From a virus, in IMG/VR virus record IMGVR_UViG_3300043420_000229, positions 1 to 20,683 of that record: a stretch of 20,683 bases of DNA; one strand, 5' to 3'. The position numbers and the translations under genes were made by a program. The notes beneath the pieces are model-generated. The model ran no database searches and was not told where the DNA came from. It worked only from the letters and a program-made list of their open reading frames with translations. This document shows, in pieces, positions 1 to 6,746 of the stretch; the first letter of the stretch is position 1; every line of letters starts with the position of its first letter.

Positions 1-240
1 GGAGGCGAACTCGAGGGTCAGCTTGTCGTTTGCCGTGTCGAGCGTCAGGGTGCCGGTCACGGTCTCGCCGCCGGCTGTGTAGCCGGTGCCGCTCACCTCG
101 TTGGTGACGTCATCAAAATGCTCGTGCGTGTCCTTGTCCGGCGTGTAGCTGCTGGTCACCAGCGCCACCTTGAAGGTGTCGTCGCTGATGTCAGCGTCGG
201 CCAGGTAGTCGAGGAACTTGTTGTAGATGAGGCTGGCCAT
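1..240 (-). CDS. small phage structural-type protein, N-terminal part (cut by window edge)
   Basis: Reading leftward from an ATG at 240, the frame stays open for 80 residues to the window edge, so the C-terminus is missing. The protein starts MASLIYNKFLDYLADADI and continues with DTFKVALVTSSYTP and VSGTGYTAGGETVTG. This opening, a short helix followed by KVALVTSSYTP and a GTGYTAGG turn, is one I recognise from small proteins near the tail or neck genes of many tailed phages. Their biochemical role is unknown to me. The start lies 4 nt past the stop of the preceding 193-residue gene, so it belongs to the same operon. GC content and codon use match the neighbours. The family resemblance is from memory and no function is claimed. 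Confidence 0.8.
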   Translation of the reverse strand, partial: MASLIYNKFLDYLADADISDDTFKVALVTSSYTPDKDTHEHFDDVTNEVSGTGYTAGGETVTGTLTLDTANDKLTLEFAS

Positions 241-244
241 GGAA

Positions 245-826
245 TCAGGGAGTGGTGGCTGCGCCAGCGGCGAAGCTGACAGAGATGGTCAGGTCTGCGC
301 CTGGTGCTGGAACTGTAGGCAAGCCAGGCGTGAAGGTCAGGCCGATGGTCAGGCCTGTGCCCGCCACGGTGGTGATGGGTTCAGCGTAGAAACTGACGCC
401 AATCCGCAGGTCGACGCCGGCCACAAACTGCAGGTCGGCCACCTGCGAGATCAGACTGACGCTCACGTCATGAACCAGGGTGCAGCTGCCGGTGTCGCCG
501 ATGGGGCGATCGACCACCTCCGGGGGACCGGCGTAGCGCCACAGGAAGCCGCCCGTGATGTAGTCGCCAGGGGTGAAGCCTGACAGCAAGCTGTTCGGCA
601 CATCGAAGGCCAGGAAACCGCTGTCCTGCCCGTCGTAGTGATCGACGATCAGATCCTTATCAGCCGTCGACAGGGCAGCGAACGTCACCTCGATCTGTTG
701 ATCTCGCGCTGCGCCGCACAGCAGGGTCGAGCCGTAGATCCCGTTCATACTGCTATGTGGCTGCACCTGAAACTGTGCCGGTGTGACGACACGGGTAGCA
801 GGGGTCAGCGCGGGGAACGTGGCCAT
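245..826 (-). CDS. putative tail protein with C-terminal repeats (193 aa)
   Basis: This 193-residue protein begins at an ATG 3 nt after the stop of the zinc-ribbon gene. Residues 1-127 have a compact beta-rich layout, with VTPAQFQVQPHSSMNG, then IEVTFAALSTADKDLIVDHY, then GGFLWRYAGPPEV and VHDVSVSLI. This resembles small tail proteins that follow the tip gene in some cyanobacterial prophages. The central part (aromatic strand, LSTADKDLI helix, FDVP) is a pattern I associate with minor tail proteins. Residues 137-185 hold three imperfect copies of a strand motif: GVDLRIGVSF, GTGLTIGLTF and GADLTISVSF. The protein ends soon after the third copy in an Ala/Thr tail. There is no signal peptide or membrane segment. 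Location downstream of the tip gene supports a tail or fibre accessory role, but the function is inferred. Confidence 0.7.
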   Translation of the reverse strand: MATFPALTPATRVVTPAQFQVQPHSSMNGIYGSTLLCGAARDQQIEVTFAALSTADKDLIVDHYDGQDSGFLAFDVPNSLLSGFTPGDYITGGFLWRYAGPPEVVDRPIGDTGSCTLVHDVSVSLISQVADLQFVAGVDLRIGVSFYAEPITTVAGTGLTIGLTFTPGLPTVPAPGADLTISVSFAAGAATTP

Positions 827-829
827 GCG

Positions 830-1075
830 TCAACGTTGCCACAGGTGGAGGGGGCAGAGCATCCGAGGATCGCCAGCGATGCGTGCCTTGGCCGCCATGA
901 AGCAGCCGCACTTGCCGCAGCGCCGTGTCTTGTGGTTGAATTGCTCGCAGCTGAAGCATGTGGCCAGCCGATGCCGGTAGGTGTCGTCCGATGCGACGCC
1001 GTGCTTGATGGCCTGGCCAGCGGTGACGACCAGGCTCTCGGCCATGGTGCGGATTGAGGGGGTCGGGGTGGTCAT
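830..1075 (-). CDS. small zinc-ribbon-like phage protein (81 aa)
   Basis: This 81-residue protein starts at an ATG 3 nt after the stop of the tip-protein gene. An internal Met at residue 11 (MAESLVV) is an alternative start. The C-terminal half carries a tight cysteine cluster: C40-x2-C43, C53-x2-C56-x-C58 and a last CP at 74-75 followed by LHLW. This spacing (CxxC, CGKCGCF, CPLxxW) matches a small treble-clef or zinc-ribbon family common in tail regions of cyanophages and other environmental phages, so it probably binds one or two zinc ions. The role is not established. It could be a structural or assembly factor, or a nucleic-acid binding accessory protein. Context, wedged between the tip gene and another tail gene with tiny spacers, argues for a morphogenesis role. 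Confidence 0.8.
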   Translation of the reverse strand: MTTPTPSIRTMAESLVVTAGQAIKHGVASDDTYRHRLATCFSCEQFNHKTRRCGKCGCFMAAKARIAGDPRMLCPLHLWQR

Positions 1076-1078
1076 TGG

Positions 1079-3739
1079 TTAGGAAAGTCCGGGGATTTGA
1101 GCTCTTGCGTTTTCGGTCGCTTCAGCGGCGGTGTCTGCATAGCCAACGACGACGCCATAGACCCATGTCTTGATGACGAAGCTGAATCCGCTCGTGCTGA
1201 CGTCAGGGTCTCCGACGGTTACCGGCAAGCTCGTGAATGTTCCGTCGGCATTCTTGAGTCCCATGATGATTTCGTTCGCTGAAGCAGGCTCGCCGCAAGC
1301 TCCTCCCATGCCACTGGAGAGTGTCTGCGTGCTAGTAGCCTCCCACCTTCTGCCGATTGAGTCAGTGCCAATAATCCCGGCGCCGGTGAATACATAAACA
1401 TTTCCGCCTTCGCTGACACTGCCGCTTGGATTGTATTCCGTATCGGTGACGACGCACTCGCCGCCGCCGCTCGAAATCACGAACGTCCAGCTTTGCTCTC
1501 TTGCCAAGTACGCCCAGCCGGCCTCATCAAAATAAGTGCCGTCAGGCCAGCACCCATCGATCTGCGGCGTTTCGCAGCTCTCGCAGATCACGCAGGTCTG
1601 ATCTCCGTCAGGCAGATGCGCGGTGATAGTGCCGACTTGAGTTGTGCCTTCTGGGCAGGAGGCTGGGGCGAAGTCGCACGGATACGACCCGGCGGGCACA
1701 TCGTAAACCATTCGGTAGTTGTCTAGATATTCATGCGAGCCGGAGCCTGATACTGCGGTTACTACTTGAGTTGATCCATCGCTGAATTGAACAGTCGCCG
1801 AAACCGAGAACCCGCCGGATGTGCATTCTTGATTTCCAGACGTGGTGCTGATGATCGTCGGGACTCCTTTGCTGTCGACGTTGTAAGCCGCAATCCTGCA
1901 AGTCACTACGCTTGTGCAGGAGTTTATGTATTCAAATCTCACGCCCCATGTAGTAGCGCTGCCTGGATCGTCGCAGATTGACCCTGAAGTGCAGATCGGC
2001 TCGCACGGATCCACAGCGTCATCCGGTGGCGTGGGGATCGGCGCCGGCGGCACTGCTGGCGGTGGAGAGCCGCCAGGCTCCTCGTCCTCAGGGAACCCCG
2101 TGAGCGTCGGTTGCTCTGCGGGGTCGCCAGTGCTGATACTTTGCCCCACCTCAGCAGGCACTGACGTATCGGCGCTGCTGTTCTCGTCGCAGTCGATCCC
2201 GGTCCTGATGTTGTCCTCGTAGCCGACGCCCTGGGTTTCAGCCTGTGCCACGGTCAGCGCCACCAGCGACCGGCCCTCAGCGTCGATAGGGAAGTGCGTG
2301 GCCTGGAACACAATCTCGCCGGTGGAGGTCTTCTCGATCTGATCCAGCTCGTAGAGGTAGTCGTGGGTCGTCGTGCTGCCATCGCTGGCGTTCCGCTGGA
2401 ACGTCACCCGCACGATGTCGCCCTCCTCCAGGATCCGGTTGTAAACCTCAGGCCGGCAGGCCCATGCGATCGTGTGCGTTGACCACTTCTGCCGTGCTCG
2501 CTTGTAGGCCATCGCCCGCACCGCGTGAAGCTCATGCGTGCAGAACGTGGACATGTCGTGCTGCTCGACGTTGCTTGAGCTCCGATCGACGGCATAGCCA
2601 ACCTCAGCGGTGCGGGTGACGCCGAACGTGACATCAGGCTGCTGGCGCCACATCGCAAGCATGAGCTTCGGCTTGCGCTGCTCCAGGGGCGTGTATTCCA
2701 CCTGCACGCTGCCAGGGATGATGAAGTCCTCGTTGAACTCAAACTCCCACGGGATCGGGTCGGTCTTGATGGCGTAGGCGCCGTCGATCGGCAGCAGAGG
2801 CCTTAGCCCGCGCTTGCCATTCACCCGCGTCTCGCGCAGCAGGAAGTAAGGGGCATTGCTAGCGATAAAGTCATCAATCGACTGCACTTCTTTCAGGTTG
2901 ATATCGCAATAAAGCTCGTTCGCATCCAAAAACAGCGCAGCGGTCTGCAGTCGCGCCGTGTCGATCATGTCCGCCGGTAGTTTCGCACCTACCTCCATGG
3001 CCAGCTTGAACAGGTCCGCAAAGTTGCTGCTGGGGCCTGAGACGCTATCGGCCAGCCTGGTCACCGTCCGGCCCTCGCGGATGAAGATCTGCACCTCGAG
3101 CGCCCAGTCACCTGATCCGTCCGGGTAGGTGTTCTCGTAGCTCATGGTGCTCAGGCCCTCGCAGGTGCCCTTGCTGCCGCAGTAGTCCGGCACGTTCTGG
3201 AGGGTGTAACCCACACGCTCCACCAGGAAGTTGCCGGGGTCCCAATCGCCTGCCCTCTGGTTGTAGGTCTGGGTGAACGATCCAATGCGACAGGTGCATT
3301 GGAATACATCGCGCACCTGAACGCTGCCCATCGGGCCATCGCCCAGAATCAGGTGATACTTGGCGGTCAGTTCGTTGCTGGCGTCGTTTTGGTATCGCGC
3401 ATCGGTTGCCGGTGGGGTGATGAACACGCCACCACGATCGCCCACACGCCTGGCAAACACGATCGGGACCGCCTGGCCGATGACAGCCGCCTGTTGCTTG
3501 CCGCAGAGCTCTCCCATGGCTCCCTTGGCAGGCTCTTTGCTCGTCGGCGGTTGCGTTTCAACCGATGCTTGCGGTGCTTGCTCTCTAGCCTTAATCCTGT
3601 CCTGATGAACAACCGTTCCGGTAACATCATCGTATACATAATCCTTGTAATAAGCCCATTGACTCGTGTGCTTTATTGAGCTTTTAGTAGCCTGCCACCG
3701 TTCGCGATTGATGTCGTGCCGTTTGCTTTGATTAGCCAT
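1079..3739 (-). CDS. tail tip / baseplate hub protein, gpJ-like, with Cys-rich C-terminus (886 aa)
   Basis: This 886-residue protein occupies the lambda J position after the tape measure and one small tip gene. Its ATG overlaps the upstream stop as TAATG. Residues 1-72 are a polar, charged extension. Residues 73-115 (GELCGKQQAAVIGQAVPIVF and GGVFITPP) are where J-like tip proteins of this kind usually begin, and residues 130-510 form the hub-like core (IPWEFEFNEDFIIPGSVQVEY, LEEGDIVRVTF, YELDQIEK). A Pro/acidic hinge lies at about 545-575 (PEDEEPGGSPPPAVPPAPIP). After it, residues 579-815 contain about 14 cysteines, including CVICESC at 716-722, in a beta-rich, Gly/Ser/Thr-rich region. I infer that the core seals the tail tip and the C-terminal region is exposed, possibly for host recognition. 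Some stretches (around 3600-3720 and 1380-1440) are more AT-rich than neighbours. Tip function is well supported by position; receptor binding is inference. Confidence 0.75.
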   Translation of the reverse strand: MANQSKRHDINRERWQATKSSIKHTSQWAYYKDYVYDDVTGTVVHQDRIKAREQAPQASVETQPPTSKEPAKGAMGELCGKQQAAVIGQAVPIVFARRVGDRGGVFITPPATDARYQNDASNELTAKYHLILGDGPMGSVQVRDVFQCTCRIGSFTQTYNQRAGDWDPGNFLVERVGYTLQNVPDYCGSKGTCEGLSTMSYENTYPDGSGDWALEVQIFIREGRTVTRLADSVSGPSSNFADLFKLAMEVGAKLPADMIDTARLQTAALFLDANELYCDINLKEVQSIDDFIASNAPYFLLRETRVNGKRGLRPLLPIDGAYAIKTDPIPWEFEFNEDFIIPGSVQVEYTPLEQRKPKLMLAMWRQQPDVTFGVTRTAEVGYAVDRSSSNVEQHDMSTFCTHELHAVRAMAYKRARQKWSTHTIAWACRPEVYNRILEEGDIVRVTFQRNASDGSTTTHDYLYELDQIEKTSTGEIVFQATHFPIDAEGRSLVALTVAQAETQGVGYEDNIRTGIDCDENSSADTSVPAEVGQSISTGDPAEQPTLTGFPEDEEPGGSPPPAVPPAPIPTPPDDAVDPCEPICTSGSICDDPGSATTWGVRFEYINSCTSVVTCRIAAYNVDSKGVPTIISTTSGNQECTSGGFSVSATVQFSDGSTQVVTAVSGSGSHEYLDNYRMVYDVPAGSYPCDFAPASCPEGTTQVGTITAHLPDGDQTCVICESCETPQIDGCWPDGTYFDEAGWAYLAREQSWTFVISSGGGECVVTDTEYNPSGSVSEGGNVYVFTGAGIIGTDSIGRRWEATSTQTLSSGMGGACGEPASANEIIMGLKNADGTFTSLPVTVGDPDVSTSGFSFVIKTWVYGVVVGYADTAAEATENARAQIPGLS

Positions 3740-4206
3740 TAGAACTGCATCCCCATTCCAATCAGGTTGTTGTTCATAGTGCGCGGAGGGAACTGCGCGC
3801 CGACAGGTGACAGGCTGCTGCCCAGCTGCAATGTGAACTCGAAGTTAGCCTCAGATGCGCTGGTGATCTCACCCAAAAAAGTCGAGAGCAGCGCTTGGCC
3901 AGCCGGTGGTGAGCTGACGCCATCGGTTATGGGGTCGAATTCGTAGGTCTTCACCTCGAACAGACGCGCCTGCTCAAGCGCCAGGTTGACGGCCTGAACC
4001 ACCACACCAGTGGCCGGGAGAGACAACGTGATGCCGCCCTCGTCGCCCGTGACGCCTGATGCCACACCGGAGGCAGTGAACGCCACATAGACCCAGCTGG
4101 CGCTATCCCAGGTGACGATCGCGTTGCTGTAGAAGTTCTGCCACCGCTGATAGGTAATGCCTGCCGCGTCGTAGATCCGCAGGAACTGAGACTGTGCTCT
4201 GGCCAT
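3739..4206 (-). CDS. putative minor tail / distal tail protein (155 aa)
   Basis: This 155-residue protein lies between the tape measure and the J-like gene. Both junctions overlap: TGATG at 4206 with the tape measure and TAATG at 3739 with the tip gene. It starts MARAQSQFLRIYDAAGITYQ and ends NLIGMGMQF. The middle contains alternating beta strands (SWVYVAFTASGV, GITLSLPATGVVVQAVNLAL) and a helix (LALEQARLFEVKTYEF). The size and fold pattern resemble DUF1833-like or distal-tail proteins. The position is that of lambda M/L/K/I, where distal tail and tip-assembly proteins sit, yet there is only this one gene. I expect it to connect the tail tube to the J-like hub. The function comes mainly from position. 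I see no peptidase motif that would make it a gpK equivalent. Confidence 0.65.
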   Translation of the reverse strand: MARAQSQFLRIYDAAGITYQRWQNFYSNAIVTWDSASWVYVAFTASGVASGVTGDEGGITLSLPATGVVVQAVNLALEQARLFEVKTYEFDPITDGVSSPPAGQALLSTFLGEITSASEANFEFTLQLGSSLSPVGAQFPPRTMNNNLIGMGMQF

Positions 4207-6002
4207 CAGGCGACCCCCACAGCGCGGCGACCGGCATAGGTGCGCAGCCGGGCCATGGTGGCCGATTCGGTGGCACGCATCGCCCTCTGCAGGTCCTGCA
4301 CGGTCACCCAGTTCTGGCCGTCAGACTGCATCACAGGGCCAGTGGTGATGTTGATCTGGGCCGGCTGCATCGCAACGCTGCCGCCTCCAGCCATTGCCCC
4401 ACCAGCCGCCAAGTCGATGACGCGTTCACGGGGGTGCAGGATCGCCGGGAAGCCGCCCTTGCCGTCAACGCCACCCGTACGGGGGCCGTTGCCTGTGTAT
4501 CCACCACCGGCGAAGCTCGGGGCCTCCTGCGGGCCTTGGACCAGGGGGATGTTGGGGATGTTGATGTTGGGCAGGTTGTTCGCCAGGTTGATGGCCGCGT
4601 TCACCTTCTGGATGAAGCTGTTCAGGCTGCTGGTCACGAACGACAGGATGCCATTCCATACGCTCTGGATCATCTGGCCAGCAGCAATGAACGGCGCCTT
4701 GATGGCCTCGGGCAGCCTCTTGAAGATGTCCACAATCCCGTCCCAGGCCTTCTGAGCGAATCCGAGCACCGGCTTGACGTAGAAGTCCAGGTAGGCCTGA
4801 GCCGCGGCCTTGAGCACTCCCCCGATCGCCTTGAAGCCATCGACGAAGAACTGCCCGATCGCCTTGAGCGCCCCGCCGATCTGATCGCGGAATGTGTAGA
4901 TGGCAACGCCACCGGCCACCAGCAGCGCCACCCATCCCACCGGGCCGGTGAAGACGGCAGCGATAGCGGCCAGCAAACCCCCGCCGCCAGTCAACGCACC
5001 AATCAGCGAGCCGATCGTTCCCACCAATCCGGTCAGCATTGCGCCGATCTTGAGCCCTCCCAGCACGGCGCCGAGCTGCACCAGGCCAGGCGTGATGATG
5101 CCAAGCACGGGAGCAAGTGCTACCAATCCGACCCCCAGCGTGGTCACCAGCCCCACCACCGTCTTGAGCGGCCCTGGCAGGTTGTTGAAGATCGGGATGA
5201 TCTGATTGCCGAGGATGTCAGCCGTAGCCGTCAGCAGGCCGATCAAGGGCGTCAGGCCGGCCTCCAGCAGTGGGCCGGCTGCTTTCTGCACGTCGTAGAA
5301 CTTCTCGCCGAGGGTGTCCATGGCGCCGGCGAATCCGCCAGCAGCTGCAAGGGATGCGCCGCCGTACTGCTTCTCAAGTTCCTTGAAGATCAGCTCCTGC
5401 GCTCCGGCGATGTTGCCGGCCTCCTCCATGCTCTTGATCATTTCCTTCTGCGCATCCGTGAACTGAATGCCAGAACGACCCAGTGCCGACACTCCCTGAG
5501 ACGGAGCGTTGAGCGCCTTGGCCATCTGCATCAAAGCGGACGACACATCAGTGCCTGAAATCTGCGCCACGTCTGACGCTGCCCTGGCAACTCGCTCGTA
5601 TTGGTCGACGCCGATGTTGCCGAACGAGGTCAGCAATCCGAAGCCCTTGTTGAAGTCTTCCTCGTTGAACAGCGTCTGTTCGCCCAGGTCTGACGCCAGC
5701 TGCTTGAGGGGCTCCAGATGCTGCGGAGCATTCCCCCCGAGGTTCTGCAGGCCTTTCTCCAGCGCCAGAATGTCGGCTTGATAGCCGCCGAACGTGTCCA
5801 TGACGCCCTTCAGGGCTCCACCGGCAGCAATGGCAGTCAGGGCACCAGTCACGGCGCCGGCGCTCGTGGCCAGCCCTCCGAGGCCCTTGGACAGGCTTGC
5901 GGCTCTGTTCTGCACGCCGCCCAGCGACTTGCCGAGCTTGTCGATGGCAGCCCCACCGGCTACAGCGGCCTTGATCTGCAGCAACGCACTCATCACTGCC
6001 AT
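4206..6002 (-). CDS. tail tape measure protein (598 aa)
   Basis: The tape measure sets tail length and is assembled around the chaperones encoded just upstream. I choose the ATG at 6002 (MAVMSALLQIKAAVAGGAAI) because it lies 2 nt after the GT stop and has AGGAGG 9 nt upstream; the frame extends open to 6179 but that stretch overlaps GT. Residues 60-240 carry the conserved tape-measure region (LASDLGEQTLFNEEDFNKGF, VAQISGTDVSSALMQMAKAL, GRSGIQFTDAQKEM). Residues 280-370 are strongly hydrophobic (GLVTTLGVGLVALAPVLGII, AVFTGPVGWVALLVAGGVAI), as expected of the membrane-inserting segment. Near 497-530 is the FAGGGYTGNGP ... ILHPRERVIDL pattern typical of tape-measure C-termini. At about 0.15 nm per residue, 598 residues imply a tail near 90 nm. 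The next gene overlaps its stop (TGATG). Confidence 0.92.
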   Translation of the reverse strand: MAVMSALLQIKAAVAGGAAIDKLGKSLGGVQNRAASLSKGLGGLATSAGAVTGALTAIAAGGALKGVMDTFGGYQADILALEKGLQNLGGNAPQHLEPLKQLASDLGEQTLFNEEDFNKGFGLLTSFGNIGVDQYERVARAASDVAQISGTDVSSALMQMAKALNAPSQGVSALGRSGIQFTDAQKEMIKSMEEAGNIAGAQELIFKELEKQYGGASLAAAGGFAGAMDTLGEKFYDVQKAAGPLLEAGLTPLIGLLTATADILGNQIIPIFNNLPGPLKTVVGLVTTLGVGLVALAPVLGIITPGLVQLGAVLGGLKIGAMLTGLVGTIGSLIGALTGGGGLLAAIAAVFTGPVGWVALLVAGGVAIYTFRDQIGGALKAIGQFFVDGFKAIGGVLKAAAQAYLDFYVKPVLGFAQKAWDGIVDIFKRLPEAIKAPFIAAGQMIQSVWNGILSFVTSSLNSFIQKVNAAINLANNLPNINIPNIPLVQGPQEAPSFAGGGYTGNGPRTGGVDGKGGFPAILHPRERVIDLAAGGAMAGGGSVAMQPAQINITTGPVMQSDGQNWVTVQDLQRAMRATESATMARLRTYAGRRAVGVA

Positions 6003-6004
6003 GG

Positions 6005-6319
6005 TTAGGAGCCTCCTGCCTTGCTGTTGATCAGGGTCCGGGCGTGAAGCTCCATCACCTGGATGTCCTCCATTATCGCAGCATCGACAGCAATGCCGAA
6101 GACTGCCGCCGTCTGCAGCACCGCCGGATAATCCAGCCCGATCAACCCGCCTGGCCCTGCTCGCCATTGCGTGTGGCATCGCATGAACAGGTCAACCGCA
6201 GGCCACAACTCAGCCCACAGCAGATACTCAGGCGGCTGTAGGTGGTGCGACTCCAGGATCACGCCATAACGCGCCGCATCGGCCTCCAGTTGTGTGGTGT
6301 CGCCCTTGCCGTTGAACAT
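6005..6319 (-). CDS. tail assembly chaperone, GT frameshift extension (DUF1799-like)
   Basis: This frame encodes the T part of a G-GT chaperone pair. It has a formal ATG at 6319 (MFNGKGDTTQLEADAARYG), but no Shine-Dalgarno sequence precedes it and the ATG sits inside a hairpin loop. The frame is open upstream to 6340, where the G gene can enter it by -1 frameshift. The predicted fusion is G residues 1-125, then LTGAVDH, then these 104 residues, giving 236 residues. The segment LWAELWPAVDLFMRCHTQWR followed by GLIGLDYPAVLQ is the DUF1799 signature (WP...LF..C.TQWR.G..G..GLDY), a family found in the T position of lambda-like tails. Stop TAA at 6005 is 2 nt before the tape measure start. In lambda, the T domain recruits tube subunits to the tape measure complex. 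Confidence 0.85.
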   Translation of the reverse strand: MFNGKGDTTQLEADAARYGVILESHHLQPPEYLLWAELWPAVDLFMRCHTQWRAGPGGLIGLDYPAVLQTAAVFGIAVDAAIMEDIQVMELHARTLINSKAGGS

Positions 6320-6346
6320 GTGGTCAACGGCGCCGGTCAGTTTTTT
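6308..6346 (-). promoter_or_regulatory. -1 programmed ribosomal frameshift signal (A AAA AAC plus stem-loop)
   Basis: On the minus strand the G gene ends gcA AAA AAC tga. The heptamer A AAA AAC at 6346-6340 fits X XXY YYZ in the zero frame. An 8-nt spacer (TGACCGGC) follows, then GCCGTTGA (6331-6324), an 8-nt loop CCACATGT, and TCAACGGC (6315-6308), which is the exact reverse complement of the first arm. This is a perfect 8-bp stem at the optimal distance for stimulating -1 slippage. After slippage the next codon is CTG at 6340, in frame with GT. Heptamer, spacing and frame are all visible; the frameshift itself is inferred from the well-known G/GT mechanism. Confidence 0.9.
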
Positions 6347-6714
6347 GCTCGTGCCTTCTCGTGCGCTTCCAGGAACGTCGTCACCAGTGAATCAGCGATG
6401 GCAACGCGATCGAGCAGCTGCGCCTTTGTGCTCGGGGTCATTTCCACAGGCTCACCATCGGCGGTAGTGATGCCTTCCCATCCGGCCAGAATCTCGTCGG
6501 CAATGGCGCGGAACGGAATGTCGTCGATCTCTTCAAAGCGCCGAGCCTTGGCGCCAAGCGCTGATGTCTGCATCAGGACTTCTTCCATCCGGGTCTGCGT
6601 CAGCCGGTTGAAGATTGCGGTGAACTGATGCGTGCGAATCTTGCCACCATCGAGCACCTCACGGATTGAGACGGGGTGCTTGAACGTGGGCGACTGCTCG
6701 AGTACGAAACTCAT
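6337..6714 (-). CDS. tail assembly chaperone, G-like (125 aa)
   Basis: This 125-residue protein is encoded between the tail tube gene and the tape measure, which is the G chaperone position. It starts MSFVLEQSPTFKHPVSIREV and has DGGKIRTHQFTAIFNRLTQTRMEEV, then a helical C-terminal half rich in Ala and charged residues ending EAHEKARAKN. The pattern (VDGG....FTA.F.RL) is typical of phage tail assembly chaperones. The ATG at 6714 follows a 32-nt gap after the tube gene and has only a weak ribosome-binding site. The last sense codons, GCA AAA AAC, precede the TGA stop and form a slippery heptamer, so a minority product should extend into GT. In lambda, G coats the tape measure before tube polymerisation. 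Confidence 0.88.
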   Translation of the reverse strand: MSFVLEQSPTFKHPVSIREVLDGGKIRTHQFTAIFNRLTQTRMEEVLMQTSALGAKARRFEEIDDIPFRAIADEILAGWEGITTADGEPVEMTPSTKAQLLDRVAIADSLVTTFLEAHEKARAKN

Positions 6715-6746
6715 GAGATGTAGGGGCGGTGAGTGTTAACCCTGGA

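Noticed and set aside
4194-5558. Plus-strand open frame of 454 codons opposite the tape measure gene
   Set aside because: It lies fully antisense to a clear tape measure protein. Its composition (His, Gln, Arg, Asp rich, no domains) is typical of antisense frames in GC-rich DNA.
6003-6179. Extended tape measure start at 6179
   Set aside because: The extension overlaps the GT frame, has Cys/Arg/Gly-rich junk-like sequence, and a strong AGGAGG precedes the ATG at 6002.
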